NCBI GenBank assembly: GCA_018343915.1
Contig: JABRWF010000007.1
Span: forward strand, 744,001-808,000
Direction of reading: 5' to 3'
DNA from: Agroathelia rolfsii
Lineage: Eukaryota > Basidiomycota > Agaricomycetes > Amylocorticiales > Amylocorticiaceae
DNA: 64,000 nucleotides
Shown here: positions 44,104-55,739 of the stretch, piece by piece
How positions within the stretch are numbered: position 1 is the first letter of the stretch
How the letters are laid out: each line of letters begins with the position of its first letter
Program-made: the position numbers and the translations under genes
Notes under the pieces: generated by a model
What the model was told of the DNA's origin: nothing
The model's input: the letters and a program-made list of their open reading frames with translations, nothing else
Database searches by the model: none

Positions 44104-45500
44104 ATGATAGATGAAGGCCCTGGGAGCTTGAACCCTCTGCCAGTCCCCTACTCAGGCTGCTCCATCATCGACATCTTCTTGAGTCCTATGGTTATAGGTG
44201 TAATGCTTGAACAATGGCTACTAGGAATCATTTGTTCTCAAGCTGCCACTTACTTTCGTTACCACTTCAGTACCGATAGTACTTTTTGCAGGTCAATCGC
44301 TACCTGTCTCATTATTTCGACCGTATTTCTGGGCATTCTGGACTTGTGCGTTCATCATGATTGGTTTACGTGGTAAACTCATCTCTTTACCATCGTTTGA
44401 AAGTATATCACTATACCGTAGTCTCGTGTGGGATTATGGCAATTGTGAAAAATTCGATCTTCAGGACTGGATTACATATACGGAGCCAAGCATAACGGCA
44501 TGGATAGCCTTTGTTGCTCATATCTTTTACATTTTTCGATGCTGGGCAGTCACGCGTTCGCTGCCTGTTTGCGTGATTCTGGGGACTGGTATGTCTTTTG
44601 ATATATACACTGGGACAGTCCATTTATTCTCTTTTCTTCAGTTGCACTCAACTCTTTGGTATCTGGTATCGCGTATGTTCATGCCTAAGCCTTCGGGCAT
44701 TTTATTGTTGGCTTATCTTGTCTTATTTTATCTCAAACAGTACCACTGTGTATGGCTTTTCAGCGGGTCGGATGAGCAAACTCTCAGAGATCGTGGTTCC
44801 AGCAGTCATATGGTTCACCTCGGTAATGTGTTTCCTCTATGCCGCATGACTTGCTAATATTAAAGTAGATCTTTTTATTAGACGGGGGTGTGCGACCTGG
44901 GTATCTCGACTGTTTTATTGATCTACCTCTGGCCAAAAGAGAGTGTTTTTCGCACCACCAATGCCATGATTTCACGCCTACGGCGGACGACCCTTGAGAC
45001 TGGATTGCTAACAACTCTCTGTGCCATTTTAAACGTAATTCTTGTAGGTCAATCATACTTCTTTTGCTTTTCGTGACTAGCTCATAAAAATAATATTAGT
45101 TTGCGACTATGCCTGATAAAGCGTTCGAGTAGGTCATTTTGACATTACAACCTATTGTTTACGGTTTTTGATTGATTTATATCACAGTATGTTGCTGCAG
45201 TACTCCACCTCTCATCTATACACATTGTCGGTCCTGTATACTCTTCTTGGCCGCCATGATCTCCGAAGTATTCTCAATGAGGGGTCGGGAACATTTGTTA
45301 CCGATTTTCGGACATCATTCTTGGCAGCAGGTGTCTTATCAGCGGTGTGTTGGATGAGTTTCCTTGCATATTCATGTTCTCACCTCTGTCCAAAACAGTC
45401 TTCGTTGGATGATTGCCTCGAGGGTGATGGATCCAGAATGCGGAACAGAACATCAAATATTGTCGCGGTTGGACAATCGCAGGGAGGCGAGGAAGTATAA
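44104..45500 (+). CDS. DUF6534-like seven-helix membrane protein 2
   Basis: Eight exons: 44104-44345, 44404-44588, 44642-44672, 44741-44822, 44882-45043, 45100-45128, 45188-45344, 45399-45500; 990 nt, 329 aa. Exon lengths from exon 2 to exon 7 (185, 31, 82, 162, 29, 157) are identical to gene 1, showing recent duplication. Motifs shared with gene 1: SPMVIGVMxEQ, CRSIATCL, DYGxxEKFDLQ, AHIFYIFRCWAVTRSLP, GRMSKL, RLRRTTxETG, YTLLGR. The tail (SSLDDCLEG...GEEV) is shorter. Intron 6 starts GTAGGT. No stop or frameshift is seen. Confidence 0.86.
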
Positions 45501-47600
45501 AAATTGTTCATTTTATCACTGACGAAAGCCTTGCCTTCTCAAGGCATTCCTTCTTGATCTTTTCTTTTCATCACTAACGAAACTACGTTCTTTTCTACTT
45601 GTACCTTTTACTTATGTATGCGTTTCAAATCCCACTTGCTGCTTTCATTTCTTTTAGCTTGTCGTTGAACTCCAGGTTTTTTATTTTTATTTTTTAAAAA
45701 TGAGAGTGACATGTCAGAAACACTGTTAACAGAGAACAATGGCACTAGCAGTGGTCATGATATGGGCAATGATGCATTAACATTGAGCCTGTACTTCAAG
45801 TTTATGAATTACTGAGTTTTGATGGCGAGGGTAATAGACAAGACAACAGCAATAGGAGTGATGTGAGAGCCATAGTGTCACTAAGACCACGGAGATGGCA
45901 GAGATGTCAATAGAGACCAAGCAGAAGGAACTAAACCAAGATTTTCTGCAAGAGACCACCGTCCTGACAAGAGAAACAATACGACAAAAGATGTTGGAAC
46001 ACCCTCGCTCTCACCTTGAATTGCTAGAGGAAGGTTGAGCAGCAATTCGAGATGATAGACGCTACGCTGATAGCCCCAATGAGTCGGAGGGAACGATATG
46101 TCGTCCGAAACAAAGTAGACTTTAGACCACTCACCATTGCGGTTGATCCAGGCCCTGGGCGCGAGCGAGTCCATAAAAATCCTTTATTACATGGTCGAGT
46201 GTGTTGGTAGAATATCAATCATCCCATTTAGGGGCTACTGCATACAGCCGATCGTGATAAGAGTAAGGGTTGAAATATAGGTTCAAAAAAAGGTGATATG
46301 GGTGTTCCCTAAATACATTGAACAAGGGAATACGAATGGCAGGGACGAATTGCACAAGACGGCGCCGATGGCTAGTATGTTGCATATGCTGAGCAGGCCA
46401 ATATCAATAGCTTAAACCATGGCACGGGCCAAATACAGTAGTGCAGGGATAGCTGACGGTTTGTGAAGGGTAATATTAGCATGGCGGTGTGCGGCATCAT
46501 GATCTGGTGTGCAAGGATAGTTTAAGTAATCGCTGGCCGTGCGCAGGTATTTGTTAAGTGAAATTGCAAGGTTAAGATAGGATGATACCGATAGCAAAGG
46601 AGTCTCGGCCTTGAGCTTGATCCATGATGCACATTATGATGCTGGTACATATAACAAGGAGGTCAGGAGTGCGACTGGTTCCGACTACGCATTTCCCTCT
46701 CTCTTGCCCCACTGGCATCTGCGCCGCGTTTGCACGAGAAGGACGTCTCGACGAGCAAGACAGAACAGTCGACGATCAAAGGCATCCAGGACGGGCTGCA
46801 GACGGTACGCGCCCGTCTGCTGCCCTGCGTCGATGTGTTCCTGGCATCTCTATCGCCCTCCGCCGAGTCGAGCTTGGAGCTGCCGCAGCCATTAGCGTCA
46901 ATAGCATTGCATTCCCCTCTCTCTTCTCATAGGATTACTGGTAATCACGATCAGTCACGCGATTCCTGCGCCGGACCAACGGAAAACCTCGCAACCGTGA
47001 GTCGAGCCATGGAGCAACAGCATACAGCCTCACCTTAGTTCATACTACCGTTTTCCCTCAGATCTAGGATTCTTCCCTAGACTCCAGTTTGCTTTAGTAG
47101 CATGGTAGGAGTCATGTAAAATAAATTAATCAAAAAAACATAAGTCACATGGCATAAACCATGATATCAAGGCACTGGCAGAGCAACCTGAATCTACTCC
47201 ACTGTCTTGATGATTTCACCGACAATACTATGCGACTATAACTATAGCATCTGGCACCTATACGGTATTGAATCCGGCATTGACTACATGCATTAGTTCT
47301 TCTGCCATAGGGGCCTTCTTACTAGACACGTACGAGAACTGATCAGAATAAGCTGCTCTAAGCACTTTTGGACGTAATTAACAGGACCAAGCTTTTACCG
47401 AGGTTAAACACCACCCTGCGTCTCGATAATTCCGAATCACTGACAATACCGGCACCATTATCATGGTTTGCGTATGTCTGGGTATATATCGAACTACTCT
47501 GAGTCTGGACCTTAAGACTGTACCGGCCGTATCACTGTCTCAACTCAACAACATTGACACTAAGCACCTCTATTTTTGCTGGTAGACAACTGGCCCTACA
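45501..47600. other. Long intergenic region between array genes 2 and 3
   Basis: About 2.1 kb without a convincing gene. An ORF at 46730-47038 (MHEKDVSTSK...) has no recognised domain and two competing frames; it may be a relic. A T-rich run lies near 45677-45698. Confidence 0.4.
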
Positions 47601-49042
47601 ATGGAAACGGCGGACGAGAATTTGAGGAATCTTCAACCCCCTGGCTCTGTCATTGACACCTTCTTGGGACCTATGGTCATGGGAATAATGGTTGAACAGT
47701 TCCTGCCAGTGATCATGTGTTCTCAGGCAGTCACCTACTTTCGTTACCACTTCAGGAGCGATAGCGACTTTTGTAAGTTGATTGCTACCAGTCTTATCGT
47801 TTCCATCCTTTTTCTGGGCATTCTGGATTTGTATGTTCACTGGCTAGTACAACATTACGTTGTGGCTATGCACAAAACTTATGAACTTGTTATCATCTAA
47901 AAGTACGTCACTATACCGGAATCTCGTATTAAACTATGGCGACGAGGAAAAATTTGATCTTCAGGATTGGATCATGTGGACGGAGCCAAGCGTGACGGCT
48001 TTGATAGCTTTTGTTGCTCGTGTATTCTATATTTTCCGATGTTGGGCTATCACGCATTCACTGATCATTTGCATGTTCTTGGGATTTGGTGCGTCTTCCT
48101 GTTCCTGTCCTTTTTATTGGTTAATATATTTCCCTTTTCCTTCACTGAGTAGTTGCATTAAATTCTTTAGTGTCTGGCATTACGTACGCAATCCCTGAGT
48201 CCTGATCATTAATTTGCCAGACTTACTCCATTTCAAACAGTATCACTGTATTTAACTTCTCGCTGGGCCGGATGAGCAAACTCTCAGGGGTTGTTATTCC
48301 AGCCACCATTTGGTTTGCTTCGGTGCATGAATTTATCATGTTCTATGTCATTTGCTAATGCTTATATAAACCTATTAACCAGACAAGTTTATGTGACCTG
48401 GGAATTTCGACTGTCCTAGTGGTCGCCCTCTGGCGCAAAAGGAGCCTTTTGCGCAGCACCGACGCCATGCTAACCCGCTTGCAACGGACAACTATTGAGA
48501 CCAGGTTACTTACAGTTATTAGCGCGCTAATAAACCTAGTTCTTGTAAGTCGGATATACTTCTTTTCTCATAGTGTCTGCTTGTAAGACAGTGTCATTAG
48601 TTTGCGGCTATGCCTGAGAAAGGCTATGGGCGAGTCATTTTGATGATAATAGCCATTATTTGCGATATCAAATAACCACTTCAATAGCATGATACTACAA
48701 TATTCCATCTCTCGCTTATACACGATATCGGTCTTGTACACTCTTCTTGGCCGCCAAGATCTCCGTAATATTATTGTCGAGGGATCGGGCACGCTTATTA
48801 CCGAATTTCAGTCTTCCTTTCTGGCAGCAGGTGTTCTATCGGCGGTGTGTCCAATGGATTTCTTATATCTTCATATTCTCATATTCCCCAAAAATTTTCA
48901 CTGGATAATTGCCCCACTAGCGACGTACCTAGATTACGAAATAAGACACAAAATGCTGTTACACAAGTGGATCGCAGATCAGGAGCTGAACAGTCCCGGG
49001 GAGAAAACAATGTGTAGAGATCATCCACTTGCTATGATTTGA
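47601..49042 (+). CDS. DUF6534-like seven-helix membrane protein 3, altered C-terminus
   Basis: Seven exons: 47601-47830, 47904-48088, 48153-48183, 48241-48322, 48383-48544, 48601-48629, 48688-49042; 357 aa. The first six match the array pattern (230, 185, 31, 82, 162, 29). Intron 6 has a GC donor (GCGAGT at 48630) where gene 1 has GTGAGT. The last intron of the paralogs cannot be removed here: the acceptor AAAAATAG of gene 1 is replaced by AAAAATTTT. The frame reads through it, adding VCPMDFLYLHILIFPK and a new basic tail ending at TGA before 49043. Membrane segments are otherwise conserved (GPMVMGIMVEQF, ARVFYIFRCWAITHS). Confidence 0.78.
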
Positions 49043-49761
49043 TTATTGACACCATTCTTTCCTATGCACTTCCCTAGTATTCGAACTCTTCATTTTAAAT
49101 TTATCCTTTATGCGCACAGCAAGAATCAGTAGCTATATTGATCCAAATACACATCCAATTTTGGATGTGATCTTGGTGTCTGTTAACCAGGACAAGTATG
49201 GTGCTTTATCAAGCTAATGCTGCCTGTACTGGTATCAGTATCCGCTCTGTACGGGCCGCTGGTCGACTACTATCTCTTCTCTAGGGACGACGAACTCTCA
49301 GGAATACAATAAAATCTGCATCGAGCTTGCAGAAAAATATAGAGTATTGCTCCTATGCCTGCAATGTCAAATTAGTTTGTGAAAATATAGCGAGACGTGT
49401 GTGCCGAGAACTTCAAGTTTTTGGAGGCCTTGGTTACTCTCATCTCTAGCCTATACATTTTTCTTTTGTTGTTCTAGTCTGTAGGGGCCAGGAATGCAGC
49501 TTCATTGTTCTGAGAGTTTAATATCTCATTAACCACCTACAAGGGCATGACTTTATTCAAGCTCGACAGTATAGGCTTTGATTAATCAACAACCCTGTAT
49601 CTCTTCGAAAGAGTTAAATGCTACTCTGAGCCTGGCTTTTGTGCCTGATCATGCATAACCGGCCTACGTGCTGAACTTCAGCCTCGCCACCAAAGACTAC
49701 ATTCATTCAAGAATTCAGTCTCTCTCAGGCTTCTTCAAGTTGCTACTAGACAACTGACTCT
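49043..49761. other. Intergenic, array genes 3-4
   Basis: No gene or repeat recognised. Confidence 0.4.
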
Positions 49762-51190
49762 ATGGTTGCAATAATAAACAAAGATCTAGGTAACCTTGCA
49801 CCTCCCAGTCATTGTTGATATCTTCTTAGGCCCCATTATGATGGTCATAGGCGTGATGGTGGAACAATTTCTGCTAGGAGTAATATGCTTACAGGCAGTC
49901 GCGTACTTCCATTTCCACTTCAGCAGTGATGGTACCTTCTGTAGGTCAATTGCTACCTGTCTTGTTATCTCTACCGTATTGTCGAATATTTTGAATTGGT
50001 GTATCCGGCGCTGACTAGTATGACTCAGATACTATAGTATCACGTCCTAACTAGGTGTAAAACATCTCCACTATCATTCAACAGTGCATCGCTATACCGT
50101 AATCTCGTATGAGATTATGGCGACCGTGAAAAATTTGACTACCAAGGCTTGATTGCATGAATGGAGCCAAGCTCGACTGCATAGATAGCTTTTGTTGCTC
50201 ATATCTTTTACATTTTTCGGTGCTGGGCCGTTACACGCTCGCTGGCCATTTGCACATCCTTAGGAGTCAGTATGTATTCCTAGTCTGATACCAGTTCCTC
50301 CCAATAACCCCTTCGGCTTACCTGTTGGTTTGTCTAAATGCACTCAACTTTTTAGTTTCTGGTATAACATATATTCCTGCCTAGGTTTTAAGTATTAATT
50401 CCGGTAGAGTTCCTTTATTCACACGTTAAACAGTGTCACTGTGTCCTACCTCTCAGCAGCTAGAATGAGTAAGCTCTCAGGTGTCCTTGTCCCAGCGATC
50501 GTTTGGTTAATTTCGGTATATGGGTTTTCTATGTCCTACATTGATTGCTTATGTCAGTTAATGTCTATTGGCTAGACGAGTGCATATAATCTTGGTATTG
50601 CGACTGTAAAAGTCGTCTATCTCCAGCACAAAGAGAGTATCTTACGCAGCACTGGCAACGATGCCATGATCTCTCGCCTACGACACATGACTACATGTTA
50701 CTTACGGCCATTTGCGCGCTAGTAAATCTAGCTATTTATCCACTCTGGCCAGCTTTGAGAAGATTCACTAGTTTGCAACTATGCCCGAGACAGGCTATAG
50801 GTAGTAGGCCGATACTAACGCATCTAACTCAGGCTCGCAATCTCTAATGCCCCCTTTGTTAGAATAGGCAATCCATGCCTCGATGGGAGTGACGGAGTCA
50901 CAGTCACGCGGAGCGTGACTATAGTATGTAGCTACGAATTTCTATAGTAGTTACTTCATTCGTTTGTCCGCGTACCGCGTCCAAGTACAAGGACAAGCGT
51001 AATGCAATCTTGCTTTTGACTCATTACTGGCTGGCTCGCTTTTCTCACACCCTTTAGTTGCTGTTACAGTATTCCATCTCTCATACATACAAAATATTGG
51101 TCTTGTACGCTCTTCTCGGTCGCTAGGACCACCGTAGTATTATCGAAGAGGGGTCAGGCACGTTTGTAACCGAATTTCAGTCTTCATAAA
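49762..51190 (+). pseudogene. DUF6534-like gene 4, decayed
   Basis: The exon order of the family is recognisable (GVMVEQFLLGV..., YRNLV, AHIFYIFRCWAVTRSLAICTSLG, AARMSKLSG, a 29-nt microexon TTT GCA ACT ATG CCC...AG near 50771-50799, and QYSISH...). It is broken by a frameshift shortly after the ATG and by stops where paralogs have W or other codons (TGA after RNLV; TGA and TAG around MEPSSTA). A copia-like solo LTR (50857-51049) sits in the last part. Non-functional. Confidence 0.85.
50857..51049 (+). repeat. Solo LTR of the TRIM-like family, 193 bp
   Basis: TGTTAGAATAGGC...TTCTCACA, the same length and nearly the same sequence as the LTRs of the element at 33816-35418, with a perfect TSD ccctt (50852-50856, 51050-51054). 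Confidence 0.95.
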
Positions 51191-51312
51191 TGAAGTTGGG
51201 ATATAAAAGGAAGGAGACCTGTCCGATAGAGTAATAGAGGGGCTGGGGGGAGCCTGAGCACTATTTTCCCAGCCGTTTTGAGCGTGGACATTGGACCGAA
51301 TATGACCTCTTT

Positions 51313-51830
51313 TTTTGCGCTACTGAGCCCCCTTGTAAGTCGGCTATATTATTTTTACTGTCAGCAATGACTATCTCCTAAAAACGTTCTTAGTTCGTGT
51401 CTATGCCTGAGAAGGGCTACGGGTGAGCAGCTTTCATAATAAAATTCGCTGCTTGAAAATTTAAGCGAACAGTTAACTGGTCGATACAATACCGTCTCTC
51501 ATATGTACACGGTATCCGTCTTATACATGTACACTCTTCATCGGCAGGACCTTCGTGACATTCTCGACAAAGGATTGGGCACATTTGTTACCGAATTCCG
51601 GTTTCAGTCTTCATTCTTGGCGGCGGCGGGCGTTCTATCAACGGTTTGTCCGACGGATTCCTTGCATTTGTATTCATTCCTCCAAGACAGTCTTAGCCTG
51701 ACAATCGCTTTGATTGTCATGTAGTCAGAGTACAGTACGAATCAACGCATCAAATGCCGTTATGCATGATGATCACAGACCAAGAGCTGAATTGCAAAGA
51801 AACGGCGATGCATAAGCATCGTCCCTCACC
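51313..51830 (+). pseudogene. DUF6534-like gene, 3' remnant only
   Basis: A second copy of the family's 3' end: end of exon 5 with GTAAGT, the microexon 51394-51422 (29 nt, TTC GTG TCT ATG CCT...GG, donor GTGAGC), and the exon 7 motif MYTVSVLYMYTLHRQDLRDILDKGLGTFVTEF. There is no 5' half, so this is a truncated duplicate. Confidence 0.8.
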
Positions 51831-52669
51831 ATGTTTTCACGGCTAAAACGTCTTCGATATTCCCGATGTATCCTTTTCAATCAGCGCGAATTGCTAATAT
51901 TGGATGACGCTGGTAAATGCGCCTGGTATTTGATACATGTCCTTAAAGCTGGCGGATCAAGGTAGGGCGAAAGATTATGCTCCGCACACCCAAATTAAGG
52001 CAATAAGCTGACGTCAGTCTCTGCGTTATGAAGTTCACCGTTTATGTGTATTATTATGATAAAGGCAATGGGAAGCGGCCCGCCACTTGAGAAACGATCG
52101 CAATCCCGTCCAACTAGTTAATATGAACATACGTCCACCCACTCCTATCTATAATTGCAAGGCATGCAAACGATGAAAGGAAAATAAGAAAGTGAAGGAC
52201 GACAAGTCAAATATGTTTTGTCCTTGATGGGTGTGAAGGCCAACGGTAAGTCATGATCCTCACTTTACTCTAGGTATATCACTGCCCGTGGGTGGTTAAC
52301 TACGTATAACACCCTGGTCACAATTTTGGCTGTAATAGAGATTGTGTGAGTCAATGTGCAGGCTCAGGATGTCATCTGGTTTAGGTAGTGCAAGTCGATA
52401 GCTAGCGATTTCTTTGTGAATTCAAACGGGGTACATTGATGATTATGGCAAACCAACTCTTTGGAGATTGAGGTCCTAAAGATTTGAGCATCTGTCTGAG
52501 TTAGATCCGAGCCGGGAGTTTATGCATCCGAGGAGATACGGAAGATGTGGGCATCAGTAGCAATTATGGGAATAGTGAAGTATGGAACACAAGCAAACTT
52601 GTTTATTCTGATCTTTCCAGACAAAAAAGCCCCATTTGACAGGTTACCGCGCTGTTATCGCAGCACCAG
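51831..52669. other. Intergenic region
   Basis: No convincing gene or repeat. Confidence 0.4.
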
Positions 52670-52701
52670 GACTCATCAAGTTCGATGCGGTATACAAACG
52701 T

Positions 52702-52736
<35 letters not shown>

Positions 52737-52745
52737 CTCATCAAG
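52670..52745 (+). repeat. 5'-truncated poly(A) retroposon
   Basis: A 25-bp body (52681-52705) plus 29 consecutive A (52706-52734), flanked by an exact 11-bp duplication GACTCATCAAG (52670-52680 and 52735-52745). This is the signature of LINE-type target-primed insertion. The body is too short to identify. Confidence 0.8.
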
Positions 52746-53485
52746 TGATCTCAGGTGATGCAGGACATTGTGTAGGGAATATCATCCGAAATGCACCTGT
52801 ACATGTAGTAGTACCCCAAAACTTTTACGGTTTCTTATCTCAAGCGGACGCCGCAGAACAGGTAGATCAACGAAGCTCGATGCACAGCTGGCGACCCTGC
52901 ATGAAAAGTCTCGTCTCGAGGTCATTGTTCTGGGGGGCATATCACGGAGATTGTATTCGCATGTCCCACAATAGTACTGTCGACACAGTTTGTTATCAAG
53001 GGTCGGTGGGCAGCTAGTTGATGGCCATTTCGCTCCCGAGAGATGATTGCAGACAACTTGGAAAGTTTGCATACAAAGTTGTTGATGCACTGTCGCAGAA
53101 TCTGATATCTTGCAAAAACATATGAAACATTAGAGACATCTTGTGGCTTGGTGAGGAAGCATGAGGCATCAGAAAACCTCTTGGAATCAGAAGAAGAGGC
53201 CAACGAAAATATTCTTGACCAAGACAGGTTCGAGAATAGTAAAACAGAATAACAAATTGGATTGCATCATTGCGTCCGCAGCTGAGCACTCAAGTACTCA
53301 AGCATATATTTCAAAACAGCAGACCATATACCATATTATAATAGTAAGCGTCATGGTCAAATATATGCAATTATAGATGAGAATAATTATGAAAAGAGAG
53401 TAGAAAGAAAGAGCGGGATTACATCATGAGCAACTCCATGGTCTTTTGGCCCTTGACCGAGATGTGATTTTGCGGCCAACGACTG
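52746..53485. other. Upstream region of the TPR gene
   Basis: Several short overlapping frames but none convincing. Probably the promoter and 5' UTR of the gene at 53486. Confidence 0.35.
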
Positions 53486-55315
53486 ATGACAATGCTCTCT
53501 CGTGTGCTCCTGCGACCACGACGGGCTGCAGTCCCACGACGACCTCCTACACTACTCTATACACGCTATGTGTCTACAAGTCATCACCACCCACCCCAGG
53601 GTTCAGAAGGCAACCCGGACTTTGACTCGCGCACGGTGATGGACCAATTTCAGCAGCCCCTCGCCCATGCAGTCGTCTCGCTCGGCCGTTTCTTCAAGTA
53701 TGCCGCAGTAGGCGTTGGTCTTTTGGGACTCTCGACATACACTGCCTACGAGGTTACCCATGCCTACGTTGAGCATCTTGCTCTGGCCTCTGACTTGGAC
53801 GAGGACGCCAAAAAGTGGGGCTGGACGCGCGAGGCAGAACAGTGGTCAGGCTCTTCTAATGGCGGCACGGACCCTGCACTTGGCTATCGCGGACGACATG
53901 CTACGAGAAGTGCATGGATGGCATACCACTGGGGCACGGGCGAAGGTGCCAATGTCATCGGTACTAGCGCACATACCCGTCCTGGCGCGGGTGGCCTCAA
54001 CGTCATCGAGGCGCGCCTCGAGTTTGCGCAAGACTTTTTAGCCATGGCAATCAGCGTTGCAGAAGAGAAGTTGGCGGCGGGCAAAGACATTCATCCCGGT
54101 ACCCTAGTAGCATTACTGGCCAGACATGGGAATACCCTCGAGCGTATGGGCTCGCATGATGCTCTATGGGAGTCTCGCGCCCAGTTTGAGCGCATATGGT
54201 CTATACTTGCGCCTATTAAGGAGTCTCCAGATGCCGCACGCGTGGCCGCCAAACTTGGCGATCTCAACCGCCGTCTCGGTGATACCCAGGATGCCCTGGT
54301 GTGGTGGTCACGGGCTATCGAGCTCACCAACGGACCCTCTCCTTCTCCTACATCTTTGACGATGCTATCTACAGATGGCAAGGACGCCATTATCGAACCC
54401 ACAATACCCTCCTCTCTCCCAGCCGATCCATCCTCACAGCGCACACTCGCATCTGTGCTGGTCTCTCTCTCCGCATTCTACTCCACCTCCGGCCTGCTAA
54501 AACAAGCCCAGACCGCGCAGGAATCCGCCCTTGCCCTGCTTAACCCATCCCTTTCCTCTAGCCCCTCACCCGCCGAAACGTTACACGCCCTCTACCTAGC
54601 CCATCGCACCGCCCTACTCTCCATCCACCATGCCGAAGTCTCGTACGCCCTCCGAGCCCCAGTGACCAACTCCCTTTCCTCTCTTAAACGTGCTGCCAAG
54701 GCCTCAGAACGCGTCGCCCTCACCCTCGCTGGTCTGCCCACGATCCATCCCGACGCACCGGGATCACGCATTCCGCACCCGCCCGCGAGTGAAGCACCGC
54801 TTGCGGAGCCGTACGCACATAGCAGCGGACGTGGTAGCAGTATGGAGAAGCCTGCACGTGCGCTCCTGCGCGATGCACGCCGTAGTGCGGCTGAGGCATG
54901 GAATTTGATGGGCGTGTTGGTGGAGCAAGGGTCAGACCAGGAGTCCGTATCGTCATCATCATTGGTACAAAAGACGACGAACGAGGCGGATAAACCCGGA
55001 AAAAAGAGCAGCGGCTTTTGGCCGTTCTCTTCTGGTTCCTCTTCATCTCCTGCTGGGAATGCTGCCGGTGAGGTGGACGGCGCGAAGCTAAAGCGCGCGA
55101 CAGAGGCGATGGCGTACTACGAGCGTGCGCTCGCCTGGGCGGGTGTGCGTGCGGATATGGGTGGTGGTATGGGTGATGCGAGCGAGGGTATCACCGAGCG
55201 CGAGTGGAAGATGCTCTGGGCGAATTACGTGCGCGTGAGGGATACAGTGAGGAAGGCGCAGTTAGAGGCTGCTACCAGCGCTAGTGGTGATGCTTCAGCC
55301 AGTAAAACAGCATAA
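53486..55315 (+). CDS. Mitochondrial inner-membrane type TPR protein
   Basis: Intronless, 609 aa. The N-terminus is rich in R, A and S with few acids (residues 1-32, LSRVLLRPRRAAVPRRPP...), typical of a mitochondrial presequence. One membrane segment lies at about 69-88 (FFKYAAVGVGLLGLSTYTAY). The rest is helical, with TPR-like helix pairs (AARVAAKLGDLNRRLGDTQDALVWWSRAIEL at about 250-280; LASVLVSLSAFYSTSGLLKQAQTAQESALALL; the terminal KRATEAMAYYERALAWAGV). A low-complexity S/G-rich insert lies near 495-525. The layout resembles Mgr3-type i-AAA protease adaptors (recalled, unverified). A second in-frame ATG is 6 nt downstream. Codon use is GC-rich and regular, unlike the neighbours. The gene lies on the plus strand, tail to tail with the P450. 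Confidence 0.85.
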   Translation: MTMLSRVLLRPRRAAVPRRPPTLLYTRYVSTSHHHPPQGSEGNPDFDSRTVMDQFQQPLAHAVVSLGRFFKYAAVGVGLLGLSTYTAYEVTHAYVEHLALASDLDEDAKKWGWTREAEQWSGSSNGGTDPALGYRGRHATRSAWMAYHWGTGEGANVIGTSAHTRPGAGGLNVIEARLEFAQDFLAMAISVAEEKLAAGKDIHPGTLVALLARHGNTLERMGSHDALWESRAQFERIWSILAPIKESPDAARVAAKLGDLNRRLGDTQDALVWWSRAIELTNGPSPSPTSLTMLSTDGKDAIIEPTIPSSLPADPSSQRTLASVLVSLSAFYSTSGLLKQAQTAQESALALLNPSLSSSPSPAETLHALYLAHRTALLSIHHAEVSYALRAPVTNSLSSLKRAAKASERVALTLAGLPTIHPDAPGSRIPHPPASEAPLAEPYAHSSGRGSSMEKPARALLRDARRSAAEAWNLMGVLVEQGSDQESVSSSSLVQKTTNEADKPGKKSSGFWPFSSGSSSSPAGNAAGEVDGAKLKRATEAMAYYERALAWAGVRADMGGGMGDASEGITEREWKMLWANYVRVRDTVRKAQLEAATSASGDASASKTA

Positions 55316-55739
55316 TGATATTTACATTTAGATAATAATACAATCAAAAGGTTGCGAACCGAATCTCGTTTGGTATCGTGGACTAAAGAAGCTTGTAAGC
55401 AGTGACTTGCGTAGTGCTTCAATTACGAACATCGTTTGGAACGTGTCAATCATATAATCACGTCTTTCATTTTGGGCCATGGTATTACATTGGGAAAAAT
55501 AATCATACTTTACGAAGATGCATGTAAGAGATAACAAGAAGACGGACAGGCAAGGAAACCCTGGCCAGTACGAAAAGAAGGAAGACGTAGACAAATATAA
55601 TAGTATGACTAAATACTAGTAACAAAGCAAATAAAGCAGATCGACAAAGCGAGGACTCTAAAAAGATGTACAAGGACAACGACAAGCTATATGCCTCCTC
55701 CCGGAAAAAAAAACTTGCACTGGTACTCATGACCATTCA
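55316..55739. other. Convergent 3' region between TPR gene and P450
   Basis: AT-rich; serves as 3' ends for both convergent genes. AATAAAG near 55630 may act in polyadenylation. Nothing else recognised. Confidence 0.4.

Noticed and set aside
46611..47038. Overlapping frames of 94-102 codons
   Set aside because: Three frames are open over the same stretch and none shows a domain, so the frames appear to be due to base composition; possibly a relic.
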